From: Pedobacter sp. Leaf170 | Lineage (GTDB): Bacteria; Bacteroidota; Bacteroidia; Sphingobacteriales; Sphingobacteriaceae | NCBI RefSeq assembly: GCF_920984665.1 | Contig: NZ_CAKLBP010000002.1 | Location: forward strand, 186,001 to 250,000 | DNA length: 64,000 nt | Direction of reading: 5' to 3' | Shown: piece after piece, positions 9,326 to 18,333 of the stretch | How positions within the stretch are numbered: the stretch's first letter is position 1 | Layout: the number at the start of each line of letters is the position of its first letter | Program-made: the position numbers and the translations under genes | The notes under the pieces: model-generated | Databases searched by the model: none | What the model saw: only the letters and a program-made list of their open reading frames with translations | What the model was told of the DNA's origin: nothing

Positions 9326-9623
9326 TGAAGTTTTCTAAACAAATTTATATGATCCAGTAATTCACATTAGTAGAGCCTAAGCATTGTTTCCGCGTTAAGC
9401 TCATAACCGGCCTAACAAATTTTTGGGTAAGTACCTCACAAGCCTCATCACAAACTTAAGTACAAAAATTTTAAGCCGGCAATTTTGTTTCTTTTGTTGT
9501 CAAAAGAAAAAAGCCTGTCTGGCCAAGACAATAGGCATCTAAAAACGAATTATAAATGCCGAATACATATTGCTTCCCCGAATTGTCGGGGCAGGCTGTG
9601 CCTCGCAATGACGAAATAAATTA
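9326..9623. other. Intergenic region, no gene seen
   Basis: Between the VanX-like gene and ald I see no coding potential. It holds a 9-bp inverted repeat TTTCTTTTG/CAAAAGAAA (9488-9509) and, at its end, a degenerate copy of the dispersed GCGAGGCA repeat. Confidence 0.6.
9570..9613. repeat. Degenerate copy of the dispersed intergenic repeat (GCGAGGCA type)
   Basis: Reads TGCCTCGCAATGACG at its right edge, the same core found at 26130 and 37347. Most of the second arm is lost. Confidence 0.6.
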
Positions 9624-10853
9624 TTACTGATTAGAAACAACCAATAATTCTAAATCTTTAAAAGGCAAATTAAACATATCAGCCAAGTCTTTATTCGTTA
9701 CGTTTCCCTGGTAAATATATAAGGCTTCGCGAATCCCCGGATTATTCCAAACCATATTCATTAACCCACCAAACTCGCCAATATCCAATAAAATCGGCGC
9801 AAAAATGTTGGTTAAAGCATAAGATGCCGTTCTTGGCACACGCGAAGCAATATTAGGAACGCAGTAATGAATTACATCATATTTTCTGAAAACAGGATTT
9901 GTATGGTTTGTAACTTCAGAGGTTTCAAAACAACCACCTTGATCAATACTTACATCTATTACAACTGAATGCGGCTTCATCTTTGCAACGGTTTCTTCCA
10001 TTACGATACAAGGGCTTCGCCCGTGGCTTGAACGGATTGCACCAATTACAACATCGCAGGTTACAATGGCTTTATTTAAAACAATAGGCTGCATAACCGA
10101 AGTAAATACACGGCTATTGCCCAGGTTATTTTGTAAGCGGCGTAAACGATAAATGGAACTATCAAAAACCTTAACCTCGGCACCTAAAGCTAAAGCCGTT
10201 CTTGCGGCGTATTCGCCTACTGTTCCGGCACCTAAAATTACAATTTCTGTTGGTGGTACACCGGTAAAACCGCCAAGCATTAAACCTTTGCCTCCGGTTA
10301 CATTACTTAAGTATTCTGCAGCAATCAGTATTGATGTTGAGCCAACAATTTCACTCATCGCCCTAACCACACTTAAAACATTACCTTCATCGCGAAGGTG
10401 TTCAAAACATAAAGCATTAATCTTTTTGTGCATCAAAGCTTTAAGGTATTCTTGCTTTAAGGTTCCGGTTTGCAGAGAGGATATTAAGGTTTGCCCTTTG
10501 TGCATTAAGGCAATTTCCTCTAACATTGGCGGTGCAATTTTTACCAGAATATCGCAGTCAAAAACCTCTTTTTTATCATAGGCAATTTTTGCACCTTGCT
10601 CTGCATACTCTGTATCAGAAAAATTTGCTGCGGTTCCTGCACCACTTTCCAGTATAACCCTATGACCATTGTTAACCAAAAGCGCTACAGATAGCGGCGT
10701 TAAAGCAATTCTATTTTCCTGAAATGAAATTTCTTTGGGTATTCCGATGTTTAGATTGTTTTTTCTATTTCGGGTCTCTAGTGTTGCTTCTTGGGTTTGC
10801 AATAAACCCTGACGAGCTATGTCGGCCATTCCTTCGCGTAATCCTGTAGCCAT
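9624..10853 (-). CDS. ald: Alanine dehydrogenase
   Basis: A 409-residue NAD-dependent enzyme of the Ald/PntA family, which reversibly deaminates L-alanine to pyruvate. The N-terminal domain starts near residue 36 (NIGIPKEISFQENRIALTP) and contains ESGAGTAANFSD. The Rossmann motif VILGAGTVGEYAARTALALGA lies near 205-225. The Bacteroidota-type 30-residue extension before NIGIPKE is present, as is VVIDVSIDQGGCFETS. The start ATG is kept because the extension is in frame and homologues of this clade have one. It is transcribed alone; the upstream tsaE gene shares its strand with a 79-base gap. Confidence 0.93.
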   Translation of the reverse strand: MATGLREGMADIARQGLLQTQEATLETRNRKNNLNIGIPKEISFQENRIALTPLSVALLVNNGHRVILESGAGTAANFSDTEYAEQGAKIAYDKKEVFDCDILVKIAPPMLEEIALMHKGQTLISSLQTGTLKQEYLKALMHKKINALCFEHLRDEGNVLSVVRAMSEIVGSTSILIAAEYLSNVTGGKGLMLGGFTGVPPTEIVILGAGTVGEYAARTALALGAEVKVFDSSIYRLRRLQNNLGNSRVFTSVMQPIVLNKAIVTCDVVIGAIRSSHGRSPCIVMEETVAKMKPHSVVIDVSIDQGGCFETSEVTNHTNPVFRKYDVIHYCVPNIASRVPRTASYALTNIFAPILLDIGEFGGLMNMVWNNPGIREALYIYQGNVTNKDLADMFNLPFKDLELLVVSNQ

Positions 10854-10932
10854 GATTTAAAAAAAATGTTTATTGTTTTAGGTTGTTGAAGATAGGGAAA
10901 ATCTCTTAATTAATTGATATATAATTCTATCC

Positions 10933-11343
10933 TTAACTAATCCGAAATATTCTTTGTGTATTATTAGCTATGCTAATATCCACATGTACCAAATTTTCTG
11001 GTAATAATTCAGCAACAAGTTCTGGCCATTCAATTAAACAAATTGCTCCGCTGTAAAAATATTCTTCGTAGCCCAAATCATAAGCTTCCTGAATGTTTTT
11101 TATTCGGTAAAAATCAAAATGATAAACCGCACCTTTTGGACTTATATATTCGTTAACAATAGAATAGGTTGGACTAGAAACTACATCTTCAATACCCAAT
11201 TCACGGCACAAAACTTTTATAAAAGTTGTTTTGCCGGCGCCCATATCACCTCTGAAAACGAAAATTTTTTTATCACCTGCAAAATCTAAAAGCTGTTGGG
11301 CTGCCTTTGGTAAATCGGCTAAACTGTTAACTATTAATTCCAT
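10933..11343 (-). CDS. tsaE: tRNA threonylcarbamoyladenosine biosynthesis ATPase TsaE
   Basis: A P-loop ATPase of 136 residues from the chosen ATG (MELIVNSL). A further upstream in-frame ATG at 11373 would add 10 residues (MCYFCLYFFK) that do not match the family and would lie within a hairpin, so it was rejected. The Walker A motif is GDMGAGKTTF near residue 30, followed by SSPTYSIVNEY and HFDFYRI, both TsaE signatures. With TsaB and TsaD it makes the t6A37 modification of ANN-decoding tRNAs in the cytoplasm. It follows porX on the same strand after a terminator. Confidence 0.93.
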   Translation of the reverse strand: MELIVNSLADLPKAAQQLLDFAGDKKIFVFRGDMGAGKTTFIKVLCRELGIEDVVSSPTYSIVNEYISPKGAVYHFDFYRIKNIQEAYDLGYEEYFYSGAICLIEWPELVAELLPENLVHVDISIANNTQRIFRIS

Positions 11344-11352
11344 CTTAAAAAA

Positions 11353-11394
11353 ATAAAGGCAAAAGTAACACATAATTGTGTTGCTTTTGCCTTT
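11353..11394 (-). terminator. Terminator of porX overlapping the tsaE promoter region
   Basis: GGCAAAAG-T-AACAC pairs with GTGTT-G-CTTTTGCC around a 6-base loop, with flanking AAA/TTT. On the minus strand it is followed by TTTATTTTTTT. It lies between the porX stop and the tsaE start. The minus-strand right arm contains TACTTTTG (11360-11367), which fits a -7 element for tsaE. Confidence 0.7.
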
Positions 11395-11437
11395 AAAATT
11401 ATCGTTGTGCTGATCTTGTGAAAGATTATTAATTCAA

Positions 11438-11526
11438 CCCTCATCTACACCGAAGCGACGAAATCTTTGAAATTGAACTTTTTTACAATTAAAAGATTTC
11501 TTGATTACGCTCCCCTTGAAATGACG
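11438..11526. repeat. Dispersed palindromic intergenic repeat
   Basis: An imperfect inverted repeat in which CGAAGCGACGAAATCTTT faces AAAGATTTCTTGATTACGC; its outer end reads AAATGACG. It has the same general form as the copy at 34802-34907. Non-coding. Confidence 0.55.
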
Positions 11527-11540
11527 ACCAGAGCTAATAT

Positions 11541-13094
11541 TTACCTCGGCGAATAGGTTACTACAGGGATAATCATTTCTTCTAAAGAGATGCCCCCATG
11601 TTGAAAGGTTTCATTATAGTAATTTACAAACTGGTTATAATTGTTCGGGTAAACAAAGTAACTATCCTCTCTGGCAAAAATATAACTGCTGCTGATGTTA
11701 ATTTTCGGCAATAAAGCATCATGTGGATTCTTAATTGCAAAAACCTCTTTAGCGTTAAAATTTAAGTTTCTGCCCTGTTTGTATCTCAAGTTGGTATTTG
11801 TACTTCTATCGCCAATTACTTTTACCGGTTTTTTAACACGAATTGTTCCGTGGTCGGTAGTGATGATTACTTTAACCTGTTTCTGTGATATTTTCTTCAA
11901 TAAATCGAACAATGGCGAGTGTTCAAACCACGATAAAGTTAACGAACGATAAGCAGCATCATCATTTGCAAGTTCGCGTATCATCTGCATATCTGTACGG
12001 GCATGGCTTAACATATCAACAAAGTTGAAAACAATAGCATTAAAGTCGTTTTTCAACAAATTATTAGTTTGTTCTACTAAATCTTTTCCTTGCTCAAAAG
12101 TTAAAATTTTATTGTAGCTGTATTTGCAATCCTTACGTAAACTGCGTTTGATATTATCTGCTAAAAACGCTTCTTCGTGCATGTTTTTACCGCCTTCATC
12201 ATCGTCATTTTGCCAAAGCGCAGGGAAACGTTTCTCCATTTCTAAAGGCATCAAGCCCGAAAAAATAGAATTACGTGCATATTGCGTAGCCGTAGGAAGA
12301 ATACTGGTGTACATATCTTCTTCATCTATACGGAAATATTCAGAAATAAGCGGATTGATGATTTTCCATTGATCGTAACGCAGGTTATCAATCAATATAA
12401 AAAATACTGGTGTAGTATCGTTAATGTGCGGAAAAGCTTTGGTTTTTAGCAACTCATTAGAAAGTAGCGGAGCTTTATCTTTTTCCTTTATCCAGCCTAA
12501 ATAATGTTCTTCGATAAATTTTGAGAATTGAGTATTTGCTTCCTGCTTCTGCATGGTTAAAATCTCATGCATCTGTGGGTCATCCAATTTCTCAAGTTCT
12601 AATTCCCAAAAAACGATCTTTTTATATACATCAATCCATTCTTCATAATTAAGCTTATCGCTTAAAGTCATTCCTAATCTGCGGAAATCTTGTTGATAAG
12701 CCATCGAGGTTTTCTCGCTCACCAATCGCTTGTTATCAATCAGCTTTTTGATGGTTAGCAACACCTGTTTAGGGTTTACAGGTTTAATCAAATAATCATC
12801 TATTTTACTACCAATGGCATCTTCCATCAAATTTTCTTCTTCACTTTTGGTAATTAAAACTACCGGCACATCAGGATTTAGATTTTTAATAGCCGAAAGC
12901 GTTTCTATTCCGCTCATTCCCGGCATGTTTTCATCTAAAAAAACTAAATCAAAATGCGCTTTTCCAAAAGCTTCAAGGGCATCGTTTCCGTTAGTGAATG
13001 TAGTAACGGCATAACCTTTATCATTCAGTAGTAATATATGAGGTTTTAGTAAGTCAATTTCATCATCGGCCCACAATATTTTAGTTTCTTGCAT
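11541..13094 (-). CDS. porX: PorX-type response regulator with PglZ/alkaline phosphatase-like domain
   Basis: A 517-residue protein. Residues 1-120 form a receiver domain with acidic pocket DDE (11-13), phospho-acceptor Asp in FLDENMPG and Lys in LIKPVNP. After a helical linker, a PglZ-domain nucleotide phosphodiesterase fold runs from about 210 to 517, with VFFILIDNLRYDQW, LSHARTDMQ and the metal-binding ITTDHGT motif. PorX controls type IX secretion in Porphyromonas and is conserved in Bacteroidota. Its histidine kinase partner PorY is not in the window. A PKD surface protein with a type IX sorting domain and a PorP/SprF protein lie 30 kb away. Confidence 0.92.
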   Translation of the reverse strand: MQETKILWADDEIDLLKPHILLLNDKGYAVTTFTNGNDALEAFGKAHFDLVFLDENMPGMSGIETLSAIKNLNPDVPVVLITKSEEENLMEDAIGSKIDDYLIKPVNPKQVLLTIKKLIDNKRLVSEKTSMAYQQDFRRLGMTLSDKLNYEEWIDVYKKIVFWELELEKLDDPQMHEILTMQKQEANTQFSKFIEEHYLGWIKEKDKAPLLSNELLKTKAFPHINDTTPVFFILIDNLRYDQWKIINPLISEYFRIDEEDMYTSILPTATQYARNSIFSGLMPLEMEKRFPALWQNDDDEGGKNMHEEAFLADNIKRSLRKDCKYSYNKILTFEQGKDLVEQTNNLLKNDFNAIVFNFVDMLSHARTDMQMIRELANDDAAYRSLTLSWFEHSPLFDLLKKISQKQVKVIITTDHGTIRVKKPVKVIGDRSTNTNLRYKQGRNLNFNAKEVFAIKNPHDALLPKINISSSYIFAREDSYFVYPNNYNQFVNYYNETFQHGGISLEEMIIPVVTYSPR

Positions 13095-13205
13095 GTTTTT
13101 GTAAAAATAGGGTATTAGCGCCTTTATATTTTGGCACGTAAATCAAACTATGAATAAAAATAGCAATTTTTGTACCGTATCTTTCTATTTAACTATTTTT
13201 AACGA

Positions 13206-14429
13206 TTGAACAAGAAAAAAATAATTAACGACCCAGTTTACGGGTTTATAAGTATCCATAGTGAACTGGTTTATGATGTAATTTCGCATCCATACTTTCA
13301 GCGCTTGCGTTACATAAAACAGCTCGGGATGACACATTTGGTATATCCTGGCGCATTACATACCCGTTTCCATCATGCCTTAGGCGCTATGCACTTAATG
13401 AGCCTGGCCATAGGGCTATTAAAAAGTAAAGGGCACAACATAACCGAAGGCGAAGAACAAGCTGCTATATTGGCTATTTTACTGCACGATATTGGTCATG
13501 GGCCATTTTCTCATGCACTTGAGCATTCTTTAGTTACGGGCATTAAACACGAAGATATTTCAGCAAAGCTGATGCAGGATTTGAATCAGCATTTCGACGG
13601 AAAATTAACGCATGCAATTGAAATTTTTAACGGTACTTATAACAAAAAGTTCTTACACCAGCTTATTTCTGGTCAGCTGGATTTAGATAGAATGGATTAC
13701 CTAAATCGCGATAGCTTTTTTACGGGCGTAAGTGAAGGCGTAATTAGTTTTGATAGAATTATTAAAATGTTTAACGTTTTTGATGATGATTTAGTTATCG
13801 AAGAGAAAGGTATTTATTCTATTGAGAAATTTTTAATTGCCCGTAGATTGATGTATTGGCAGGTTTATCTGCATAAAACCGTTATTGCCGGCGAAATGAT
13901 TTTAGTTAAATTATTAGAACGGGCTAAATTTCTGGCAGCCAAAGGCGATGATTTATTTGCTGCACCATCGCTAAGTTATTTTCTAAAAAACGATATTAAC
14001 GAAGAAAATTTCTTTGAGCAACAAGAAAATTTGGCACACTTCACAAATCTCGATGACCAGGATATATATGCTGCGGTTAAGGTTTGGGTTCAACATCCTG
14101 ATAAAATTTTAGCTGCACTTTGCCAAATGCTTACTTCAAGAAATCTATATAAAGTAGAAATGAGTAATGAAAAGGCAAGTGATGATCGTGTAAAATTTCT
14201 GCAAAACGCAACCATAGATTTATTGGGAATTAGTGCAGAAGAAGCCGGTTATTTTGTTTTTACAGATATGATTCAAAACCGTGCTTATAATGCCGGTGTA
14301 GGGAACATCAAGATTTTAATGAAAAATAACGATATTGTTGATATAGCTAAAGCTTCAGATTTGTCGAATTTAGAATCGTTGCAAAAAACAGTAGAGAAAT
14401 ATATACTTTGTTATCCTCGTGGCATTTAA
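13206..14429 (+). CDS. HD-domain phosphohydrolase (dGTPase/SAMHD1-like)
   Basis: A 407-residue protein starting at TTG. The N-terminus KKIINDPVYGFI matches the family's expected first residues and no ATG lies upstream in frame; the next one is at residue 43, which would remove conserved sequence. The metal-binding HD residues are in TRFHHALGAMH (near 58-67) and LLHDIGHGPFSHALEH, with a later Asp in GQLDLDRMDYLNRDS. Members hydrolyse dNTPs or related nucleotides in the cytoplasm. The exact substrate cannot be read. The gene diverges from porX across 111 bases and precedes the lipid A operon. Confidence 0.88.
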   Translation: MNKKKIINDPVYGFISIHSELVYDVISHPYFQRLRYIKQLGMTHLVYPGALHTRFHHALGAMHLMSLAIGLLKSKGHNITEGEEQAAILAILLHDIGHGPFSHALEHSLVTGIKHEDISAKLMQDLNQHFDGKLTHAIEIFNGTYNKKFLHQLISGQLDLDRMDYLNRDSFFTGVSEGVISFDRIIKMFNVFDDDLVIEEKGIYSIEKFLIARRLMYWQVYLHKTVIAGEMILVKLLERAKFLAAKGDDLFAAPSLSYFLKNDINEENFFEQQENLAHFTNLDDQDIYAAVKVWVQHPDKILAALCQMLTSRNLYKVEMSNEKASDDRVKFLQNATIDLLGISAEEAGYFVFTDMIQNRAYNAGVGNIKILMKNNDIVDIAKASDLSNLESLQKTVEKYILCYPRGI

Positions 14430-14516
14430 GGTTTTTTAACAAAATATTTAGTTTTTAGAGCCGTTTTAAGTCTTATTATTGTGTATTAAATACACTATTT
14501 AACCCTTACAGGTTTT

Positions 14517-14547
14517 TTTGTTCATATCAATTTAACATTTACCTTTG
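14517..14547 (+). promoter_or_regulatory. Promoter of the lpxD operon
   Basis: TTTG (14517-14520), 19 bases, then TACCTTTG (14540-14547): an exact match to the Bacteroidota TTTG-N19-TAnnTTTG consensus. The ATG of lpxD begins only 5 bases after the -7 element, so the mRNA should be leaderless or nearly so. Confidence 0.85.
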
Positions 14548-14551
14548 TACG

Positions 14552-15628
14552 ATGCAATTTACTGCCAAGCAGATAAGCGAGTTTTTAGATGGTTCCATAG
14601 ATGGTAACCCTGATGTAACCGTAAGTGAACTCTCTAAAATAGAAGATGGTAAAGAAGGTTCTTTGTCTTTTCTTTCGAACCCGAAGTACGAAAACTTTTT
14701 ATATTCAACTCAGGCATCAGTTGTTATTGTTTCAAAAACGTTTAGTCCAACGCAAGAATATACAAGCACATTAATTCGTGTAGAAAATCCTTACAGCTCA
14801 TTTACTGTACTGTTAGATAAATATAACGAGGCAATGAATGCGCAGGCAACACAAACAGGTATCGATAAACTGGCTTTTGTTCATCCGACAGCAAAAATTG
14901 GTAAAAATGTTTTTATAGATGCATTTGCCTATGTTTCTGAAAACGTAGAAATTGCCGATGGCTGTAAGTTAAATGCCCAAACCTTTGTAGGTGCAAATTC
15001 AAAAATAGGGGCGAACAGCACATTTTTTCCTGGTGTAAAAATCTATCATAATTCTTTAATCGGTAAGAATGTAATTATCCATTCAAATACAGTTATTGGA
15101 AGCGATGGCTTTGGTTTTGCACCTCAAAAAGATGGAACCTATAATAAAATACCGCAAATTGGTAATGTTATTATAGAGGATGATGTAGAAATTGGAGCGA
15201 ATACTACTATTGATAGAGCAACCATGGGCGCTACAATTATTAAGAAAGGCGCCAAAATAGATAACTTAATTCAGATTGCACATAACGCAGAAATTGGTGA
15301 AAACACGGTTTTAGCGGCTCAATCTGGTGTATCTGGAAGTACTAAAATAGGGCCTAATAGCGTTATTGGTGGTCAGGTGGGCATTGCCGGACATTTATCT
15401 TTAGCAAAAGGAACCCAAATTGGTGCGCAAGCAGGTATCAATTTTAACATCACCGAAGAAAATAGACAATGGCATGGTAGTCCGGCGCAACCTTTACGGA
15501 ACTGGATGCGTGCTTCGGTTATTTTTAAACATCTGCCAGACATCGAAAAAAGAATAAACATACTCGAGGAAGAGATAAAAAGGCTTACATCTGAAATCGA
15601 AAAGAATACAATAAACAATGAACGTTAG
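14552..15628 (+). CDS. lpxD: UDP-3-O-acylglucosamine N-acyltransferase
   Basis: A 358-residue cytoplasmic enzyme adding the N-linked acyl chain to UDP-3-O-acylglucosamine in lipid A synthesis. The N-terminal uridine-binding domain (1-105) begins MQFTAKQISEFLDG, contains LSFLSNPKY and fixes the start. Left-handed beta-helix hexapeptide repeats cover about 110-320 (AKIGKNVFIDAFAYVS, AEIGENTVLAAQSGVSG), with the catalytic His in IAHNAEIG. A C-terminal coiled coil is present. It overlaps lpxC by 11 bases, which implies translational coupling. Confidence 0.97.
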   Translation: MQFTAKQISEFLDGSIDGNPDVTVSELSKIEDGKEGSLSFLSNPKYENFLYSTQASVVIVSKTFSPTQEYTSTLIRVENPYSSFTVLLDKYNEAMNAQATQTGIDKLAFVHPTAKIGKNVFIDAFAYVSENVEIADGCKLNAQTFVGANSKIGANSTFFPGVKIYHNSLIGKNVIIHSNTVIGSDGFGFAPQKDGTYNKIPQIGNVIIEDDVEIGANTTIDRATMGATIIKKGAKIDNLIQIAHNAEIGENTVLAAQSGVSGSTKIGPNSVIGGQVGIAGHLSLAKGTQIGAQAGINFNITEENRQWHGSPAQPLRNWMRASVIFKHLPDIEKRINILEEEIKRLTSEIEKNTINNER

Positions 15629-17030
15629 ACAAAGAACGATTACTAAAGAAATATCAGCCTCGGGTGTGGGTTTACATACTGGTGCTAATGTTACCTTAAC
15701 TTTTTGCCCTGCGCCAGAAAATCATGGCTTTAAATTCCAGCGTGTGGATTTGGATGGCCAGCCAATAATCGATGCAGATGCAGATAATGTTACCGATACT
15801 TCTCGTGGAACAACCATTACTCAAAATGGCGCAAGTGTTAGCACTGTTGAGCATGTAATGGCTTCATTAGTAGGTATGGACCTTGATAACGTTTTGATAA
15901 AATTAGATGGACCGGAAACACCAATTATGGATGGCAGTTCCATTCAATTTATTGATTTACTGGAAGAAGTAGGAACAATTGAGCAAAACGCAGATCGTGA
16001 ATACTTTACCATCCCACACAATATTACCTATACCGAAGCAGATAGAAAAGTTGAAATTGTAGCCATGCCTTTGGATGACTACCGTTTTACTTGTATGATA
16101 GATTACAACTCGCCGGTTTTGGGCAGTCAGCATGCTGGGATTAACACTATTGCAGAGTTTAAAAAAGAAATTGCTTCTTGCAGAACGTTTTGTTTTCTAC
16201 ATGAATTAGAATATCAGTTACAACACAACTTAATTAAAGGCGGCGACTTAAATAATGCTATCGTTATTGTTGATAAAGAAGTAACTAAAGACGAATTAAG
16301 TCATTTGGCTAAGCTTTTTAACCGTGAAGATATTGATGTTGCACCTCAGGGAATCCTGAACAATATGGAGTTACGTTATCAAAATGAACCTGCCCGTCAT
16401 AAACTTTTAGATATGATTGGAGATTTAGCTTTGGTGGGTATGCATTTAAAAGGTCATATTATGGCCGCCAGACCAGGGCATGCGGCAAATGTTGCATTTG
16501 CGAAGAAGATAAAAGCGGCAATCAAAAAAGAAAAAAATAAGAAAATTCAAAAAGTGTACGATCCAAGCGCAAAACCATTGTATGATATTGTTCAAATAAT
16601 GGACATTTTGCCTCACCGTCAGCCCTTTTTGTTTGTTGATAAAATCCTTGAGCTTTCTAAAAATCACGTTGTGGGCGTTAAAAACGTAACCATGAATGAG
16701 GAATTTTTTAAAGGTCATTTCCCTGGCGCACCGGTTTTTCCGGGTGTTATTCAAATCGAAGCAATGGCTCAGGTTGGTGGGATTTTAGTTTTAAGTACAG
16801 TTCCAGACCCAAGCAATTACCTTACTTATTTCTTAAAAATAGATAATGTACGTTTTAGGGCACAGGTTCTTCCCGGCGATACTATTGTTTTCCGTTGCGA
16901 TTTACTTGAACCAATCAGAAGAGGCATTGCCCAAATGAAAGGTGTTGGTATGGTTGGCGAAAAAATCGTTGTAGAAGCCGAAATGATGGCTCAAATTTCA
17001 AAAGTTAAACAAACAGAACCTGCTCAATAA
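15618..17030 (+). CDS. lpxC/fabZ: Bifunctional UDP-3-O-acyl-GlcNAc deacetylase / 3-hydroxyacyl-ACP dehydratase
   Basis: A 470-residue fusion. Residues 1-305 are LpxC, the committed zinc deacetylase of lipid A synthesis: GVGLHTG, the zinc His in STVEHVMASL, DGPETPIMDGSS and ELRYQNEPARHKLLDMIGD. Residues 320-465 are FabZ, the dehydratase of fatty acid elongation: ILPHRQPFLFVD with the catalytic His and GHFPGAPVFPGVIQIEAMAQ with the catalytic Glu. The fusion is normal for Bacteroidota. It overlaps lpxD by 11 bases and shares one base with lpxA (TAATG). Confidence 0.98.
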   Translation: MNVRQRTITKEISASGVGLHTGANVTLTFCPAPENHGFKFQRVDLDGQPIIDADADNVTDTSRGTTITQNGASVSTVEHVMASLVGMDLDNVLIKLDGPETPIMDGSSIQFIDLLEEVGTIEQNADREYFTIPHNITYTEADRKVEIVAMPLDDYRFTCMIDYNSPVLGSQHAGINTIAEFKKEIASCRTFCFLHELEYQLQHNLIKGGDLNNAIVIVDKEVTKDELSHLAKLFNREDIDVAPQGILNNMELRYQNEPARHKLLDMIGDLALVGMHLKGHIMAARPGHAANVAFAKKIKAAIKKEKNKKIQKVYDPSAKPLYDIVQIMDILPHRQPFLFVDKILELSKNHVVGVKNVTMNEEFFKGHFPGAPVFPGVIQIEAMAQVGGILVLSTVPDPSNYLTYFLKIDNVRFRAQVLPGDTIVFRCDLLEPIRRGIAQMKGVGMVGEKIVVEAEMMAQISKVKQTEPAQ

Positions 17031-17815
17031 TGATACAACCTTTAGCATATATACATCCCCAAGCAAAAATCGCCGAAAACGTAGTAATTGAACCTTTCGT
17101 TGTAATACATAAAGATGTTGTTATTGGCGAAGGTACCTGGATTGGCTCGAACGTAACCATTATGGATGGCGCCAGAATTGGTAAAAATTGCCGTATTTTT
17201 CCTGGTGCTGTAATTTCTGGCGAGCCGCAAGACTTAAAGTTTGCAGGTGAAGTTACCACCGCAGAAATTGGTGATAATACAACAATCCGCGAATGTGTAA
17301 CCATTAACCGTGGTACCAAAGATAAATGGAAAACCGTAATTGGAAGCAATTGCTTAATTCAGGCTTACTCACACATTGCTCACGATTGCGAAGTTGGAAA
17401 TAATTGTATTTTTTCTAACAGTACAACTTTAGCTGGCCACATTACCATCGGAAATAATGTTGTTTTAGCCGGATTAGTAGCCATCCATCAGTTTGTTAAA
17501 GTTGGCTCTTATGCTTTCGTTACTGGCGGTTCGCTGGTGCGTAAAGATGTTCCACCTTATGTTAAAGCTGCCCGAGAACCACTTTCTTATGCAGGCATCA
17601 ACTCTGTTGGCTTAAGAAGAAGAGGCTTTACTAATGAACAGATTGATGAAATTCAGGAAATTTACCGCGTACTTTTTGTAAAGCATAATAATGTTACCAA
17701 AGCCTTGGATATGATTGAGGCAGAATTTAAACCTACAGAAATCCGCGATGAGATTGTGGATTTTATTCGCAACTCTAACCGGGGTGTGATGAAGGGTTTT
17801 GGAATGGGAAGCTAA
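17030..17815 (+). CDS. lpxA: Acyl-ACP--UDP-N-acetylglucosamine O-acyltransferase
   Basis: A 261-residue enzyme of normal length catalysing the first step of lipid A synthesis. Hexapeptide repeats fill residues 5-190. The catalytic His is in SHIAHDCEVG, and the ruler region and GLRRRGF motif precede the C-terminal helical domain. Its start codon overlaps the fabZ stop by one base. Third gene of the lipid A operon. Confidence 0.97.
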   Translation: MIQPLAYIHPQAKIAENVVIEPFVVIHKDVVIGEGTWIGSNVTIMDGARIGKNCRIFPGAVISGEPQDLKFAGEVTTAEIGDNTTIRECVTINRGTKDKWKTVIGSNCLIQAYSHIAHDCEVGNNCIFSNSTTLAGHITIGNNVVLAGLVAIHQFVKVGSYAFVTGGSLVRKDVPPYVKAAREPLSYAGINSVGLRRRGFTNEQIDEIQEIYRVLFVKHNNVTKALDMIEAEFKPTEIRDEIVDFIRNSNRGVMKGFGMGS

Positions 17816-17854
17816 CACAAAGCCATAAGGTTTAATTAAAACCCCAAATTATTC

Positions 17855-18319
17855 ATGAGCAATTTAACGCTAGTTAGAACCAATTCAGAAAATACTGATT
17901 TTATGAGGTTAGTTGCCTTGTTGGATAAAGATTTAGCGATTAGAGATGGCGAAGAACATAGTTTTTATGCTCAGTTTAATAAAATTGATGCCATTAAAGA
18001 AGTTGTGGTAGCCTATTTTGATGAAACTGCTGTAGCTTGTGGAGCAATAAAGCCTTTTTCTGAAACCGCTGTAGAAGTTAAACGGATGTTTGTGCATCCT
18101 GATTACAGAAAGAATGGCTTTGCTTTAAAGGTTTTAACAACACTAGAGCAATGGGCTGCAGAGTTGGGTTATACTGCATGTGTTTTAGAAACGGGTAAAA
18201 AACAGCCTGAAGCCATTTCACTCTATCAAAAAGCGGGCTACCAAATCACAGAAAACTATGGGCAGTACATTGGTGTAGAAAATAGTGTTTGTATGACTAA
18301 ATTTCTTTCTAAAGCTTAA
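17855..18319 (+). CDS. GNAT family N-acetyltransferase
   Basis: A 154-residue single-domain acetyltransferase. Acetyl-CoA-binding motif A is VKRMFVHPDYRKNGFALKVL near residues 75-95, and motif B includes CVLETGKKQPEAISLYQKAGY. It acetylates an amine or protein N-terminus; the substrate is not indicated. It follows lpxA by 39 bases and precedes the ABC ATPase by 14, so it is probably read through from the lipid A operon. No functional link to lipid A is shown. Confidence 0.88.
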   Translation: MSNLTLVRTNSENTDFMRLVALLDKDLAIRDGEEHSFYAQFNKIDAIKEVVVAYFDETAVACGAIKPFSETAVEVKRMFVHPDYRKNGFALKVLTTLEQWAAELGYTACVLETGKKQPEAISLYQKAGYQITENYGQYIGVENSVCMTKFLSKA

Positions 18320-18333
18320 TATTACCCATATAG

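Noticed and set aside
10153..10581. Plus-strand ORF of 142 codons inside ald
   Set aside because: Antisense to the conserved alanine dehydrogenase and without any recognisable motif.
16446..16754. Minus-strand ORF of 102 codons inside lpxC/fabZ
   Set aside because: Antisense to a highly conserved gene with full motifs, so it is a frame shadow.
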